Positions 31,975-43,535 of a DNA stretch of 64,000 bases are shown here, in pieces. The stretch covers positions 62,001 through 126,000 of the forward strand of contig JAFEKR010000029.1 in NCBI GenBank assembly GCA_019022495.1, in the 5' to 3' direction. Both the position numbers and the translations under genes were made by a program. Each line of letters starts with the position of its first letter. Within the stretch, counting starts at the first letter, position 1. The notes under the pieces were generated by a model. It was not told the DNA's origin. It ran no database searches and saw only the letters and a list, made by a program, of their open reading frames with translations. This DNA comes from Epichloe hybrida (taxonomy: Eukaryota; Ascomycota; Sordariomycetes; Hypocreales; Clavicipitaceae).

Positions 31975-34900
31975 ATGGTTCCCAGAAAGAACGGGCAGTC
32001 TGCCGCTGCCGAGCTCTCACTGGTCCACCTGAAGAACTGCTTGGTCAATCTTCCGTCTTCGCTCGTCTCGCTGCTTCTCAATTTGAACACGGTACGGCTC
32101 TTTCCTCCTCCTCCTCCTCCTCCCCCCCGCCTCCTCCTTGTGATGCAGAATCTCGGGCGCTTTCTGACTTTTCAATCTTGTCTTGCAGCCGGTTCAAAAT
32201 GTCATCGTCGAGCTTAGCTACAAATCTGTCAATTCTGGCGGCCCCTCAGCCCCTCCACGGTCCATCTTCGTGGGATGGACTGGAATGCCGAGCAAGCGAC
32301 GTACCGCACCTCTTGTGAGCCGCGATGGCATCAGCGGCGGCCGAGGATCTCGAGACCAGGAGGTCCAAGTCGTGGAAATCGATGCGACGCTGGCGAGTAC
32401 CCTGGAGCTCTCAGAAGGCCAAAAGGTCACGGCAACCGTACACGTCGATCCGCCCGTCGCACACACCATCAACATCGAACCGTTGACCCCCGAGGATTGG
32501 GAAATCATCGAGCTGCATGCCACTTTTCTTGAACTGAACCTGCAGTCGCAGATTCGCGCGCTTCCCAACCCGGCCTACAACGATGGATCTACGGCTGTGG
32601 TTCCTCACCCACTGACTTTGCACCTCTCACCCACATCTACTGCCAGTATCAAGGTTGTGTCGCTAGACCCCGCGCCAGCACCCCATGTTGCCTTCGTCAA
32701 GCTATCTCCTAATGCCGAAGTCATTGTGGCGCCCAAAACCAGGGCCAAGACTTCGCAGAGCAGCGGCGACCACCGCAGCGTTGCCAGCACCTCAAAATCT
32801 AGGCGTAGTGCAGGCAGCACTGTCCGAAGAAAGAGCACCAGGGAAGAGCCGAAACCTACAATGTTCCTTCGGGCTATTGAGCGAACGGCCTGCAGAGAAT
32901 GGTTCGATGATGGTCCGTTAAACCCAGATATCAGTATCTGGGTCGATCGCGAGCGCCTGCTTGCAACCCCATTCCGAGGCGTCAAATACGTCGCCGTCGA
33001 CATCATCAAGCCAGCCGGGCTGCAGAAACCACAAGTTGAAGATAGAACCGCTCCCTCGAACACCATGGCCTCATCAAAAGTTGTGGCGCGCCTAAAACCT
33101 TGGGACGACCCTCCTGACGGACAAACCGCGGCCTTGTCGTCGCCCCTGTGCGCGGTATTAGGTTGTCCAGGAATTGTAGGTGGTGTTGTCAAAGTTCAGG
33201 CGGCGTCACCACCGCTCCCCAAGGGGGCGGTTCAAAGTGTGAAAGTGTACCCCTTTGCCAGCGGCTCAAGGCCGAACGAGGGCTTGAAATTCGGTAGCGA
33301 CTCCAAGGCCGAGAAGGAGGAATCAGCGAAGCGATTCCGTCATATGTATTCCGGCGCAAAAAACACAGAAGGTCTCTTACAGGGACCAATCACGGATGGC
33401 ATGGTGGTGGGAGTCTACAGCGAACTGGAGGCTCCGCAGGGATGGGAGGGTGGCATCTTGAAGTTTGAATATAGCTCGGAGCATGCGTCTCAGGACCATG
33501 GTAGGGATGCAACGCTCTGGGCGGCGGGCTTGGATGACAAGACTCAGATCGAGTTTCAGCAGCCCCAGACTCGCCCACCATGGATGACCGATTCTGATGT
33601 TTTCGAGTTGCTGCCCAAGAACGACTCTCTCCTGGTCGGCATCGATTCCTTGCTCGAAAATCTTCAGAAGCAGCTGGCGCATCTGTCATCAGTCTTATTG
33701 ACCGGGGGCAAGGGTTCTGGCAAGACATCTGTGGCGAAACACATGGCAGAGAGGTTGAGACAGGAGACGCTCTTTTACAGCTTGTATTTCTCATGCCGCA
33801 AGCTTGTCAACGACGAAACCAGGATATCTGCGATCAAGGAGACGCTGACACGGATATTCATGTCGGCGAGCTGGGGAGCACGACTCGGTGGAAGGTCCGT
33901 CGTTGTGCTGGACGATCTGGATAAGCTGTGTCCCGTGGAGACGGAGCTCCAAGTTGGTAATGACAACGGCCGAAGCAGGCAAATCAGCGAAACCGTCCGC
34001 TCTACTGTCAGGCAGTTCTGCACGCGGGATAGTGGCATCGTCCTGCTTGCTACTGCCGAAGGGAAGGGTTCGCTCAACAACGTCGTCGTCAGCGGTCATG
34101 TTGTGAGAGAGATCATCGAGCTCAAGGCCCCGGACAAGGAGGCAAGAAGGAGGGTGATGGAGTCCATTGCCCGGCAGGGATCTATCCCAAGAGTCCCAGG
34201 AGTCCCAGGAGTTCCAGGAGACAGGGACCCCGACGACCTGGACAGTAATCTCAGCCGCCCTCCGACATCCGACGGCGGCGGTGCCATGACCGACGACAGC
34301 GAGGCATGGCTGCACGGCGCAGGCTCCGAGAAGCCAAGATCCAAATCCGCCGGTTTCATCATCGACTCTGATCTGGACTTCCTCGACATGGCAGGCCTGA
34401 CCGACGGCTACATGCCGGGCGATTTAAGCGTGCTGGTATCGAGAGCCCGGAACGCGGCCATCATGCGATCCATTGCAGACTCTCCGAACGATGCTGCGGA
34501 CAGCGCAATCTGTCTCGGACGTGTTGATTTTGACACTGCCCTCAAAGGCTTCACCCCTGCGTCCCTGCGAAACGTGCCACTCCAAAGCTCCACGACGACA
34601 TTCAAATCCATCGGAGGACTGCAAGAGACGCGGCGAGTATTGCTGGAGACACTCGAGTATCCCACCAAGTACGCTCCCATCTTCGCGCAATGTCCCCTCC
34701 GCCTCCGATCCGGTCTCTTGCTGTACGGATACCCCGGATGTGGCAAAACGCTGCTGGCGAGCGCTGTGGCCGGTGAATGCGGCCTCAACTTCATCAGCGT
34801 CAAGGGTCCCGAGATCCTCAACAAGTACATTGGTGCCTCGGAAAAGAGCGTGCGCGACCTGTTCGACCGAGCTCAAGCTGCCAGGCCGTGTGTGCTGTTC

Positions 34901-35773
34901 TTTGACGAGTTCGACTCCATCGCGCCCAAGAGAGGGCACGACTCTACTGGCGTGACGGATCGTGTCGTGAACCAGCTTCTCACGCAGATGGACGGAGCAG
35001 AGGGACTGTCGGGGGTGTACGTCCTGGCAGCCACCTCTCGGCCCGACCTCATCGACCCTGCTCTCCTCCGACCCGGTCGCCTCGACAAGTCCCTTCTCTG
35101 TGACCTCCCCTCACTAGAAGATCGCCTGGACATCATCAAGGCGCTCTTCCAAAAGGTCCGTCTGTCCAGCCAACTCACAGACTCGGACGACGGCCTGACA
35201 GAGATTGCCCGCCGAACCGAAGGCCTCTCCGGCGCCGATCTGCAGGCACTCGTCTCCAACGCGCAGCTCGAGGCCATCCACGATGTTCTCGACGTCAACG
35301 CCCCTGTCGGCAACTCCCGCCACGGCGCAAGCAGCAACAAGGACATGGACACGAACGCCGTAGCTCAAGACTCTCAAGACTCGACACCCAGCTTCGTCCA
35401 GTTCCGTTACGGCACCGACCCGGTTCACTCCGACGACACCGTCCCGCAGAGCAAATCCGCGGCTCTCGTCGAAAACGCAGCCATCGTGTCCAAGCTGGAG
35501 CAGATCAGGCTCGCCCGTAAAAAGACCAAGCAAGCCAGGAAAGGGTATGGGTCCGAGACCAACAAGGACACTTCTGCCGCCGCCGAGCAGAGAGAAGTCG
35601 TCATTGCGTGGCATCACCTGGTCAAGGCGCTGGCCAACACGCGCGCCAGTATCAGCAACGAGGAGAAGGCTCGTCTGCAAACCATCTATCACGAGTTCGT
35701 GGTCGGCAGAAGCGGACAGATGAAGGACGGCCAGGCAAGCATGGAGATTGGCGGCCGGAGTAGTCTGATGTAG
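31975..35773 (+). CDS. PEX1: Peroxisomal AAA-ATPase PEX1
   Basis: Two exons, 31975-32091 and 32189-35773 (97-nt intron, GTACGG...TTGCAG), give 1233 residues. PEX1 pairs with PEX6 in the hexamer that pulls the ubiquitinated import receptor PEX5 out of the peroxisomal membrane. The N-terminal double-psi-barrel region has HLKNCLVNLPSSLVSLL and PEDWEIIELHATFLE. The D1 ATPase has Walker A GGKGSGKT (about residues 546-553); its Walker B reads VVVLDDLDKLC. The D2 ATPase has GYPGCGKT (about 886-893), FFDEFDSIAPKRG and the SRH segment LIDPALLRPGRLDKSL. A 9-bp repeat gives VPGVPGVPG in the D1-D2 linker (34194-34221). The start at 31975 (MVPRKNG) matches the family N-terminus; an upstream in-frame ATG at 31927 is possible. 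Confidence 0.96.
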
Positions 35774-36635
35774 CTTCATTCTTGTACATGATATTTTGTA
35801 CCAACTAGCATTAGCAATCCATGTTTAAAACTAAACTGAAAATAATCTGAACAAAAAAAAAAGAAAAAATAATTGAAATCTACGAGACGTATCCATCCCC
35901 ACCATGCATGCAGCGCCTCGTCCCTCGCAAACACCAACCCCCTCTCCAATTCCTTCTACACAAGTACTCAATGGTCGGGGAGAGCTGCTAGTCCAAGCCA
36001 CGACATGACAGTGGTTCGTCTCGCTCTCGAATACGCCCGGCAAGTCACCATCAAGGAGTTGACAATGTCACGGATTTATTTCCATGGCGAGTGCCCCCCG
36101 TCTCAGCTATCCGTCCTCAGTACTGCCTGCGGCTTCAAACGATTCTATCGTCGTGACTATTGTTGGAACAATTGCTTTGCCCACGCGCGTATGTGTACAC
36201 ATTACCCATACCCGCCTCTGCTTGCAACATGAGAATCTCGGACAGTGTGTCATATGACAAGCCGCTTCCTGTGCCTTGCCAGAATACAGAATACCGAACA
36301 ACTGCCCTGTCCAACGGGAACCTTTTCACCAATCCACAATCGTCCGCACATTTCATTCCACCAAGCTCCCCTTTCCCCCCCAATCCATTATGATATCCTC
36401 CTCAGAAATCATCCACCATGCAAATCCGGGTATGTTGTCTCGTTCAAAAGTCTGTTTTTTTTGTGTTCCACGCCGTAACCTTCCAATGCTACCCATTGTG
36501 CCAAAAACGCCGGTTCATGCAGAATAATGCCTTGTGCGTACAGCCACAAATCAATCAAACATCCACTCAAACACCACAGCTGTCGACAACTCCCTCAAGC
36601 ATTTCCAGGCATGTTCACTACTCAAAACAAGTTCC
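35774..36635. other. Convergent intergenic region PEX1 / CHD1
   Basis: 862 bp of 3' flanking sequence with A-rich runs (35852-35871). The small frames show no recognisable content. Confidence 0.5.
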
Positions 36636-37239
36636 TTAGGCTCCGTTGGTCCGTGCAGAGCTTGACCCCGTCTCCTTGTTGCGCGCGTGAAGCGTTCGGT
36701 ACATGTTGCTCAATCTTTTGCCTGTGACGCTCTTGCTAGTATCGTCAACCGGCCACAAAGCAGCCAAGAAATCCCTGTAAATAATGTGAGTATTTGTCTC
36801 CTTAAGTCGTAGATACATGTAAGCCACACGTGTGTATGCGTACCAAAAGTTGTTTTTGAGACCCTCATCCGCTGCCGTAACTGCAAGCCGCTCATCCAGG
36901 AAAGTGCCGATAGCAACCAACTCTGTTCCGAAAATCGCCGCACGCTCTTTGCTTGATTTGACATTGTCTTTGGTGGTGGACAATATCCGCTCGAAATTCT
37001 CACGCACAGGCTTGAGAAGGTACCAAATCATGGCCTCATTGTCCCTGTCTCGTTGATCCTTGTTGTCGCCGATGCGGCGGAGTTCATCTAGCCGGCGGAG
37101 CGCCTTCGCTCTGCGCTCGTCTTGAGGGTGCGAGTCTCGATCATACTCTCGGTCTCGGTCACGACCATGATCACGGCCATAGTCACGATCTCGCTCACGA
37201 CGAAAATCTCTATCGCGGTCCCGTTCGCGATCACGATCA

Positions 37240-37280
<41 letters not shown>

Positions 37281-40200
37281 CCTATCCCTTTCCCTATCCC
37301 TATCCCTCTCGCGGTCTCGATCTCGGTCTCTATCGCGATATCTGTCATCATCACGTCGGCGATCATCACGGCGACGAGCATCGGCCCGGTCACGCTCCCG
37401 ATCCCGATCCCGATCCCGATCCCGGTCTCGATCTCGATCTATACCATGTTTGTTTGAGCGACGACTGTCTTCTATGCGACGGTGCTTTGGACTTCGATCA
37501 TCTTCGTACGAAGCATGCTTCCGTTTGAAGTCAGGTTTGGACGTCCCTCGTTCATCAGCATTGCTGCGGCCACGATGGTCATCATGGTCCCTATCACGAT
37601 GCTTCTTGACGGTATGGGGAGCAGGTGACGCAGTTCCACTACCACGATGCCCATTGGCGACGTTGTGCTTCTTGTTGTTCCGATGATGGTTGTCCACGAC
37701 TCGCTGCGCTGTTCGGTCAGTGGAGTATTTGGATTGGAGTACAGAGAGCAAGTACTCAGAGCGCCTGACAAGGTGTACAGCACCTGGTGCTTTGAGTTTG
37801 TCGTTGGCTTTGTTTCGCTCTTCCTTCTTGCCAACTCTGTGCTCCTCCAGGAATAGCTTCTCTTGCATGTCGAGGTCTGCATCATCACGAATCTGCACCC
37901 AAGCACCAAAGCCATGCTTGTCGATGCCTACTAGGAGCATCGCGTCCTCCTTGGCCCCCCAAGAGCACGTATAGTTGGCAGCTTTCGTGGCGTCGGGAAG
38001 GCGGAAGCTTTTCCAGTCACTTTGGCTCTGAATAGCGTTGCGTAAAAGCTGGAGCTGCTTGGGTCGTTCGATTGCTGTTTCGGCGTTTACCTTCTTGAGC
38101 TCGCCAAAGTCGATAAGCACAGCTTTCCTGTCCTTCTTGGTAAGACTTTTTCCAGTCTTCTTCTCCTCCTCTGCCAGTTTCAAGCTGTTTTCCTCAACAG
38201 CTTCCTGCGCGGCCTTGATGAAGTCGTCCAAGACGGACTTGACAAATTCATGATCCCTCTCAGCAAGTTTCGCTTCCTGGATAATGTCGTCTTTGCGGTC
38301 ATCCATGGATCCGAATCGGAAGTAGGCCTTGATGAGATTTCGTTGCTCCTTGTCATTCAGTGGCCGCTTGGGGTCGGCTAATAGGGCCCTTTGTTCCTCT
38401 TCCTCTTGTTCTTGTTCTCGCTGACGCTTCTTCAAGCGGTCAGCACGATCATTCTCCTTGTTGCGACTCTTGATGGTAGCTCGTCGAGGTGCATTCTCGG
38501 CCGCGAGTTTGGCAACGTAATCGTCGTTTTGTCGCTTCTCTTCGTCCGCCTTGATCTCCGCCAACCTTTCGGCCGGGATAATTTGGTCCCAGTCAAGGTT
38601 GATCTCGTCAACTTTGACGTCCGTGATTTGCATAAAGTTATCCCAATCAATGCCACCACTGCTGAGATTCATCTTGTCATCAACCTTGGTCTTCGTGACC
38701 TCAGCATTCTCGAGGATGGAATCAATGTCAAGCTGTTCGAGTCGCTCTTGGTTTCCGCTTTGCTCGAACATCTTGGAAGATCGCATCTTCAGAACCATTT
38801 GGATATCTTCAGACGAGGAAGGGCCATCCGTTTTCAGGCCCTTGCTGCTCAACTTCTCCTTGAACGCTGCCTTGCCATCATCTGTGACACCTGCCTGAAT
38901 GGTCAAATACTCCAAGAGGAGCTTGTTCCTGGCTCGCTCTAAAACCTCTTCTTCGACCGTTTCTTTGGACACAAGACGATAAATGTTGACCGGTCGTTTT
39001 TGACCAATACGATGTGCACGAGCCATGGCCTGCAGATCAGCCTGAGGATTCCAGTCAGAATCAAAGATGACGACGGTGTCGGCAGTCATCAGGTTGATGC
39101 CCAGACCACCAGCTCGAGTTGAGAGCAAGAAGCAGAAGTCATCACTTTCATCGGCGTTGAAATGGTTGATGGCCATGCGACGAGGACCGGCGGCAATGGT
39201 ACCATCGAGACGCTGGAATTTGTAACCTCGCAATGACATATAGTCTCCCAGAATATCAAGCATCTTGACCATCTGACTGAAAATGAGAACGCGATGACCA
39301 TCCTTCCTCAACTTGGACAGTAGTTGATCCAAGAGCATCATCTTGCCGCTACTTGTGATTAGTCCCTTGATCTGATCTTCACGGCGAATGCTACCAGCCA
39401 GAACACGCTCTTCGGCGCCAGGGAACATGTATGGGTGGTTGCTGATCTTCTTCAATTCCATCATGATATTCAACAAGGAGTTCTTGTGGCCGCCTGAAGC
39501 GTCACACAAGGCCGAGTAGTTCCTCGTCAAGATGTTCTTATAGTAGTCCAATTGAACGTCTGACAGCTCGACGCGAATAATCTTTTCCGTCTTCGGTGGC
39601 AGGTCAGACTCGACTGTTTCCTTTGTGCGTCTCAAGATGTATGGTGCAATTGACTTGTGGAGTTCTTGCAACTTCTCCTGGGCATCGACCGCAGACAATG
39701 AGTCCAAATCCTCGTCGATAACTACTTTTCCAGGGTTCAAGAAATCCAGCAATGCGGATAGCTCTGCAAGATTGTTTTGAATGGGCGTGCCAGTAATCAA
39801 AACCTTGCAAGGGACGCCAAATGCTACAAGTCTTGCGTACAACTGCGACTCTCGATTCTTCAAACGATGAGCCTCATCAACGGCAAGTGTCTGCCACTTG
39901 ATTGTTTGTAGGAACTGCCAGTCTTGCAAGATGAACTCATACGAGGTTACGAGAACGTTGAACTTGGGCTTCTTGGGGTTGCTACCAACCATCAGCTCGT
40001 TTTCGCGAATAATGTTGCGGGCATCCTCGGGCCCTAGATATACAACGTAGTTGATGTCGGGGGACCAGTGGTTAAATGTGTCACACCAAGCTGGAATAAC
40101 ACTGAGCGGCGCTACAACAAGTGAAGGGCCTTCTTGATGACGTTCGTTTCGAAGCCAACTCAGGAACGAAACAGTTTGAACAGTTTTTCCGAGGCCCATT

Positions 40201-41810
40201 TCATCGGCCAGAATGACGTTGTTTCCTCTCGTCCAGTTCAGACACAGAAAGTTGAGACCCTTCAATTGAAATGATCGCAGCTCTCCGCCTTGAATGTACT
40301 CGGGCTGTTTTTCGAGTTTGACCATCCTACTCCGTGTGTCGAGGTTGGTCTCTCGTTTTTCTGATTGCCAAGACCGAGACGATCGGTCTAAATACTGGTC
40401 GATCTTGTCCTGAAAATTGGGGCTGATATCTGACGCCAGCTCCCAGGTACATTCTTCATAGGTGAGGCCTTTCCATTTGACAAAATACTCGGTGTCCTCA
40501 TCACCATCGCGGACGTTGACCACTCTCTCCACTTGAGTGAAATCTTCAAAGGCTTCTTCATCACGCTCCCTGTCAAGGAAGAATTGCTCTTTGGCCTCGG
40601 GCGGAATGTCATCGCCGAAGCGGATGTCAAGTTCTTGCTCGACGACCTTTCTGAAGTAATTCTCGACCTTGCGAAACCCACGCATGTTGCGCAAGGAGTC
40701 AATCGTCTCCCAGGAGTCATGCAAATGGGATTTGCCTTGCCACTTGATAAAGTATTCAAAGTCGTGACGGCTTGCATCGTACTGGAGTTCGAGCCCTTCT
40801 TTAAGGCGATGTCGGACCACTTTCTCAACATAAGGTGAGTCATCAACATAGTCGGCAACATAGTAAGCTGAGGCCAAGTCTGCTTCGTCTTCATCGTTAT
40901 CGACATCGCTCTCTTCGTACATGCCTTGCTGTACCTGTTGTGCGGCTCGCCGGCTGGACCACCTTTTTTCGGCAAGTGCGAGGGCTGGTTGCGACTCTCT
41001 CTGTAGTCTTGCCTTTTTTTGTTGGCTCTTTGCTCGTGCTCCGCCGTATGTATCGGAGTCCGAATCAGATTCGTTCGTTGACGGCTGCAAAATAGGTGTG
41101 GCTCTTTTGGACACTAGCAGGTGGTTGATAAGTTAAGGGAAAAGCGAGTCAGTATGAATGCCTACTTACAAGGTTGGGATGCGACGACACGGCGTCGCTT
41201 AGCCTGCCGACGATTCGTCGGTTCATCGTCATCTGAATCTAAATCATCAGAGTCGATCTACTGGTTCGTTAGCTCGATGCGACAAGTCCGTAGTCCGCAT
41301 AAGCAGCACCGTACCATTTTTCTTGTTTCTCTTGCGCGTGTCTGGTACATGGTTAGCAGAGGGATTAATGCCTCATAGTAATGATAGACCACAACATACA
41401 CTTCTTCGAAGACCATAGAGCTCAGGATTTGCCTTAATAAAATCGTCTTCTGACACGGCTGCCTTCCTTTTGGAGGCCCGACTTGAATCGGGTGAAGACT
41501 CCCGATCTTGTTCACCGTCATCATCTTGCTGCGACGCCACGCTCTCCTGCATATCAAAATCGGCATCCTCGGAGGCATTGACTCCACTAAAATTATCACT
41601 ATCCATATATCCTTGATCTCGGTCCGCATGTTCTGGTGTCTCGCGGGCAGGTATTTCGGAGTCTGGAGGTGATGAGTGAGCCATTGGGCTGTCGTGAACA
41701 TCGGGGAGGTCCGTATCGCTCGGGCCGGCTTCGACGACGACTGCGGATGTCATGGCATCATCCGGCGACAAGTGCCCGTTGGTGAGGCCCGTCACCACCG
41801 GTGAGCTCAT
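36636..41810 (-). CDS. CHD1: Chromodomain helicase CHD1-type chromatin remodeller
   Basis: Four exons: 41810-41400, 41341-41315 (27 nt), 41257-41170 and 41113-36636. They close in frame at 1667 residues. CHD1 slides and spaces nucleosomes in transcribed genes. Present are the acidic N-terminus, tandem chromodomains (HDFEYFIKWQGKSHLHDSWE, about residues 285-305; TEYFVKWKGLTYEECTWE, about 385-405), the SNF2 ATPase (LADEMGLGKTVQ; DEAH in AVDEAHRLKN), the helicase C domain (STRAGGLGINLMTADTVV; ARAHRIGQKRPV) and a SANT-SLIDE-like DNA-binding region. The C-terminal DUF4208/CHCT helical domain (about residues 1540-1640) is preceded by a long Arg-Asp/Arg-Glu repeat tract (about 1400-1505). Exon 2, encoding TRARETRKM, was placed from in-phase consensus splice sites. 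Divergent from RLI1. Confidence 0.95.
37128..37440 (-). repeat. CHD1: RD/RE dipeptide repeat tract in CHD1
   Basis: About 100 residues of alternating Arg-Asp and Arg-Glu, encoded by degenerate CGAGAC/CGGGAT hexamers, lie between the DNA-binding region and the C-terminal helical domain. Such tracts are known from splicing proteins (U1-70K, RED, NELF-E). Partial nucleotide homogeneity (CGAGAC units in a row near 37246-37280) suggests recent slippage expansion. Confidence 0.9.
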
Positions 41811-43535
41811 GATAGCAGCTTTCGCACTTATGACTTGCTACAGAGGGAGCAAAAACAGTATTAGCAGGGGCTTCGGTCATCGTGTGCGCAGTGAGCAACA
41901 ATCGCGCTGGTATGAAGAGACTTGCGACGCGAAAACGCCTTCTTCAGAGCCATTTATGACTGATGATGATGGAGCAATGGATGTAATCGCATTCACACGT
42001 GGTAGGGCGATGGCGATGGTGAAGGATGGGCATAGACAGTCATTCGAAAACAAGACTTGTTTGGTGGCAGCAAGCAGGCAGCAGTTGCATCCAAATCCAT
42101 CGATTTTCATCACTTCCATCACTGGGAAGCATTGAACAGGCTTTATTTGACATTGGAGAGCAGCGATGGCCATGTAGCGAGGTCCAAGGTGGTGAGGGCG
42201 ACTCGGCAAGATACGGACAGCAGGAAAACAGGACCAGACAGCGGTGGCTGGATGGCGAGAAGGGAGAACTTACAAATCAATCATGAACGGCATCCAGACG
42301 GCCAAAATGATCCAAAATAGGCTGCGTTAGATAATGAGCAGCTCCGGATCGCGCCGAGCAGCAGAAAGTAGATTGGGGTTGCTGCGTTGGAAGGGGACGG
42401 ACGGACGGACGGTGTGGAGGAATCGGAGTGGCAGTCGTAGGCGGTTACAAAGAAAAGCACCAGTGGAGATAGACTTCAGAGGCAGGAAAGAATGGGCGAG
42501 TTTGTACCCCACAAGCCAAACTCAGTCGGGCCGCCTATGAGGGAAGGTGCCGGGGGCCTCAGCCGGCGCAAGTGCAGATATTCACGTGACGTCGGGCGGC
42601 TACCAGCACCCACCCCACCGCCATGCTAAGAGTCCCTAAGACCCATTGGGCCATTGTATCATGGATTCATGGGCATGTACGGATTACACGGAGTACGTCC
42701 GTACACAGCAGCGATTGACTCAAGTCGGAAGGTGTATCCGTGCAGATGCCGTGCAAGGAAAACATTTTCACGCTTGATAGACGACAACTGGTCTGCAAAC
42801 TAGCATTCGAACAGCTTGAGGCTTTGAGCAGGAATAAGCCATTTTATGGTTAAGATTTTGGAGTACAGCGTGCCGCCGATGACGAGCTCAAAGTCACATA
42901 GAGGTTCACATGCGCAGAGAGCAGTTGTATAATTTAGAGGATACCCTTGCATGTTTCTCGGTGCTTGTATCATGAATGTAGGTATTGGGATTATTTTTCA
43001 TAGTTCTTCAGAGTTCGGAAGGAAGAAAGAGAAAGACAGAGAAAGACAAGAAAAAGAGAAGAAAAAAGGCCATGTATTAATATTAGATGGAACATTTGTA
43101 CCCACAAGTACTCCTCCCCTGTTTTGACCAGACAGAGTACCAATCAGTCACGACGCTCCCTCGGCCGTGGCCAGCTCATCCCCGCCATGCCAGGCCCTGC
43201 CCCCGCCAGACGGACGATTCACAGGACGAGAAAAATTGATGACCACACACCAACTCGCTCGTGTGCAGCACCGCCTAGTACCTACAACCTCTTACTATTC
43301 CATCTCCGTTCTGTTTACTCCTCCGCTTTCTCTCAGCACTGTCGTAACCCAGCACTACGTGCCTGGTTTCTTCGCACGCGTGAGGCGATTTCTCGAATAT
43401 TCACACCTTCGCCTGCTTAGTGTCCCTGAGTTTTCAGTCCACCACTACCCCTCCACAAGTTTTTTTCTCACGCCTTCGATTCACTACGATTACCCTAGAC
43501 TCCTCCACCAACCGTCATTTCACACGGCCTTCATC
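41811..43535. promoter_or_regulatory. CHD1 / RLI1 divergent intergenic region
   Basis: 1.72 kb, no gene supported. A GGAC tetranucleotide run lies at about 42396-42411, a TACGGATTACACGGAGTACGT-related motif at 42678-42698, an A/G-rich tract at 43018-43070, and a pyrimidine-rich leader before the RLI1 ATG with an ACGCGT at about 43377. The plus-strand frames 43124-43607 look like the RLI1 5' UTR. Confidence 0.5.
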
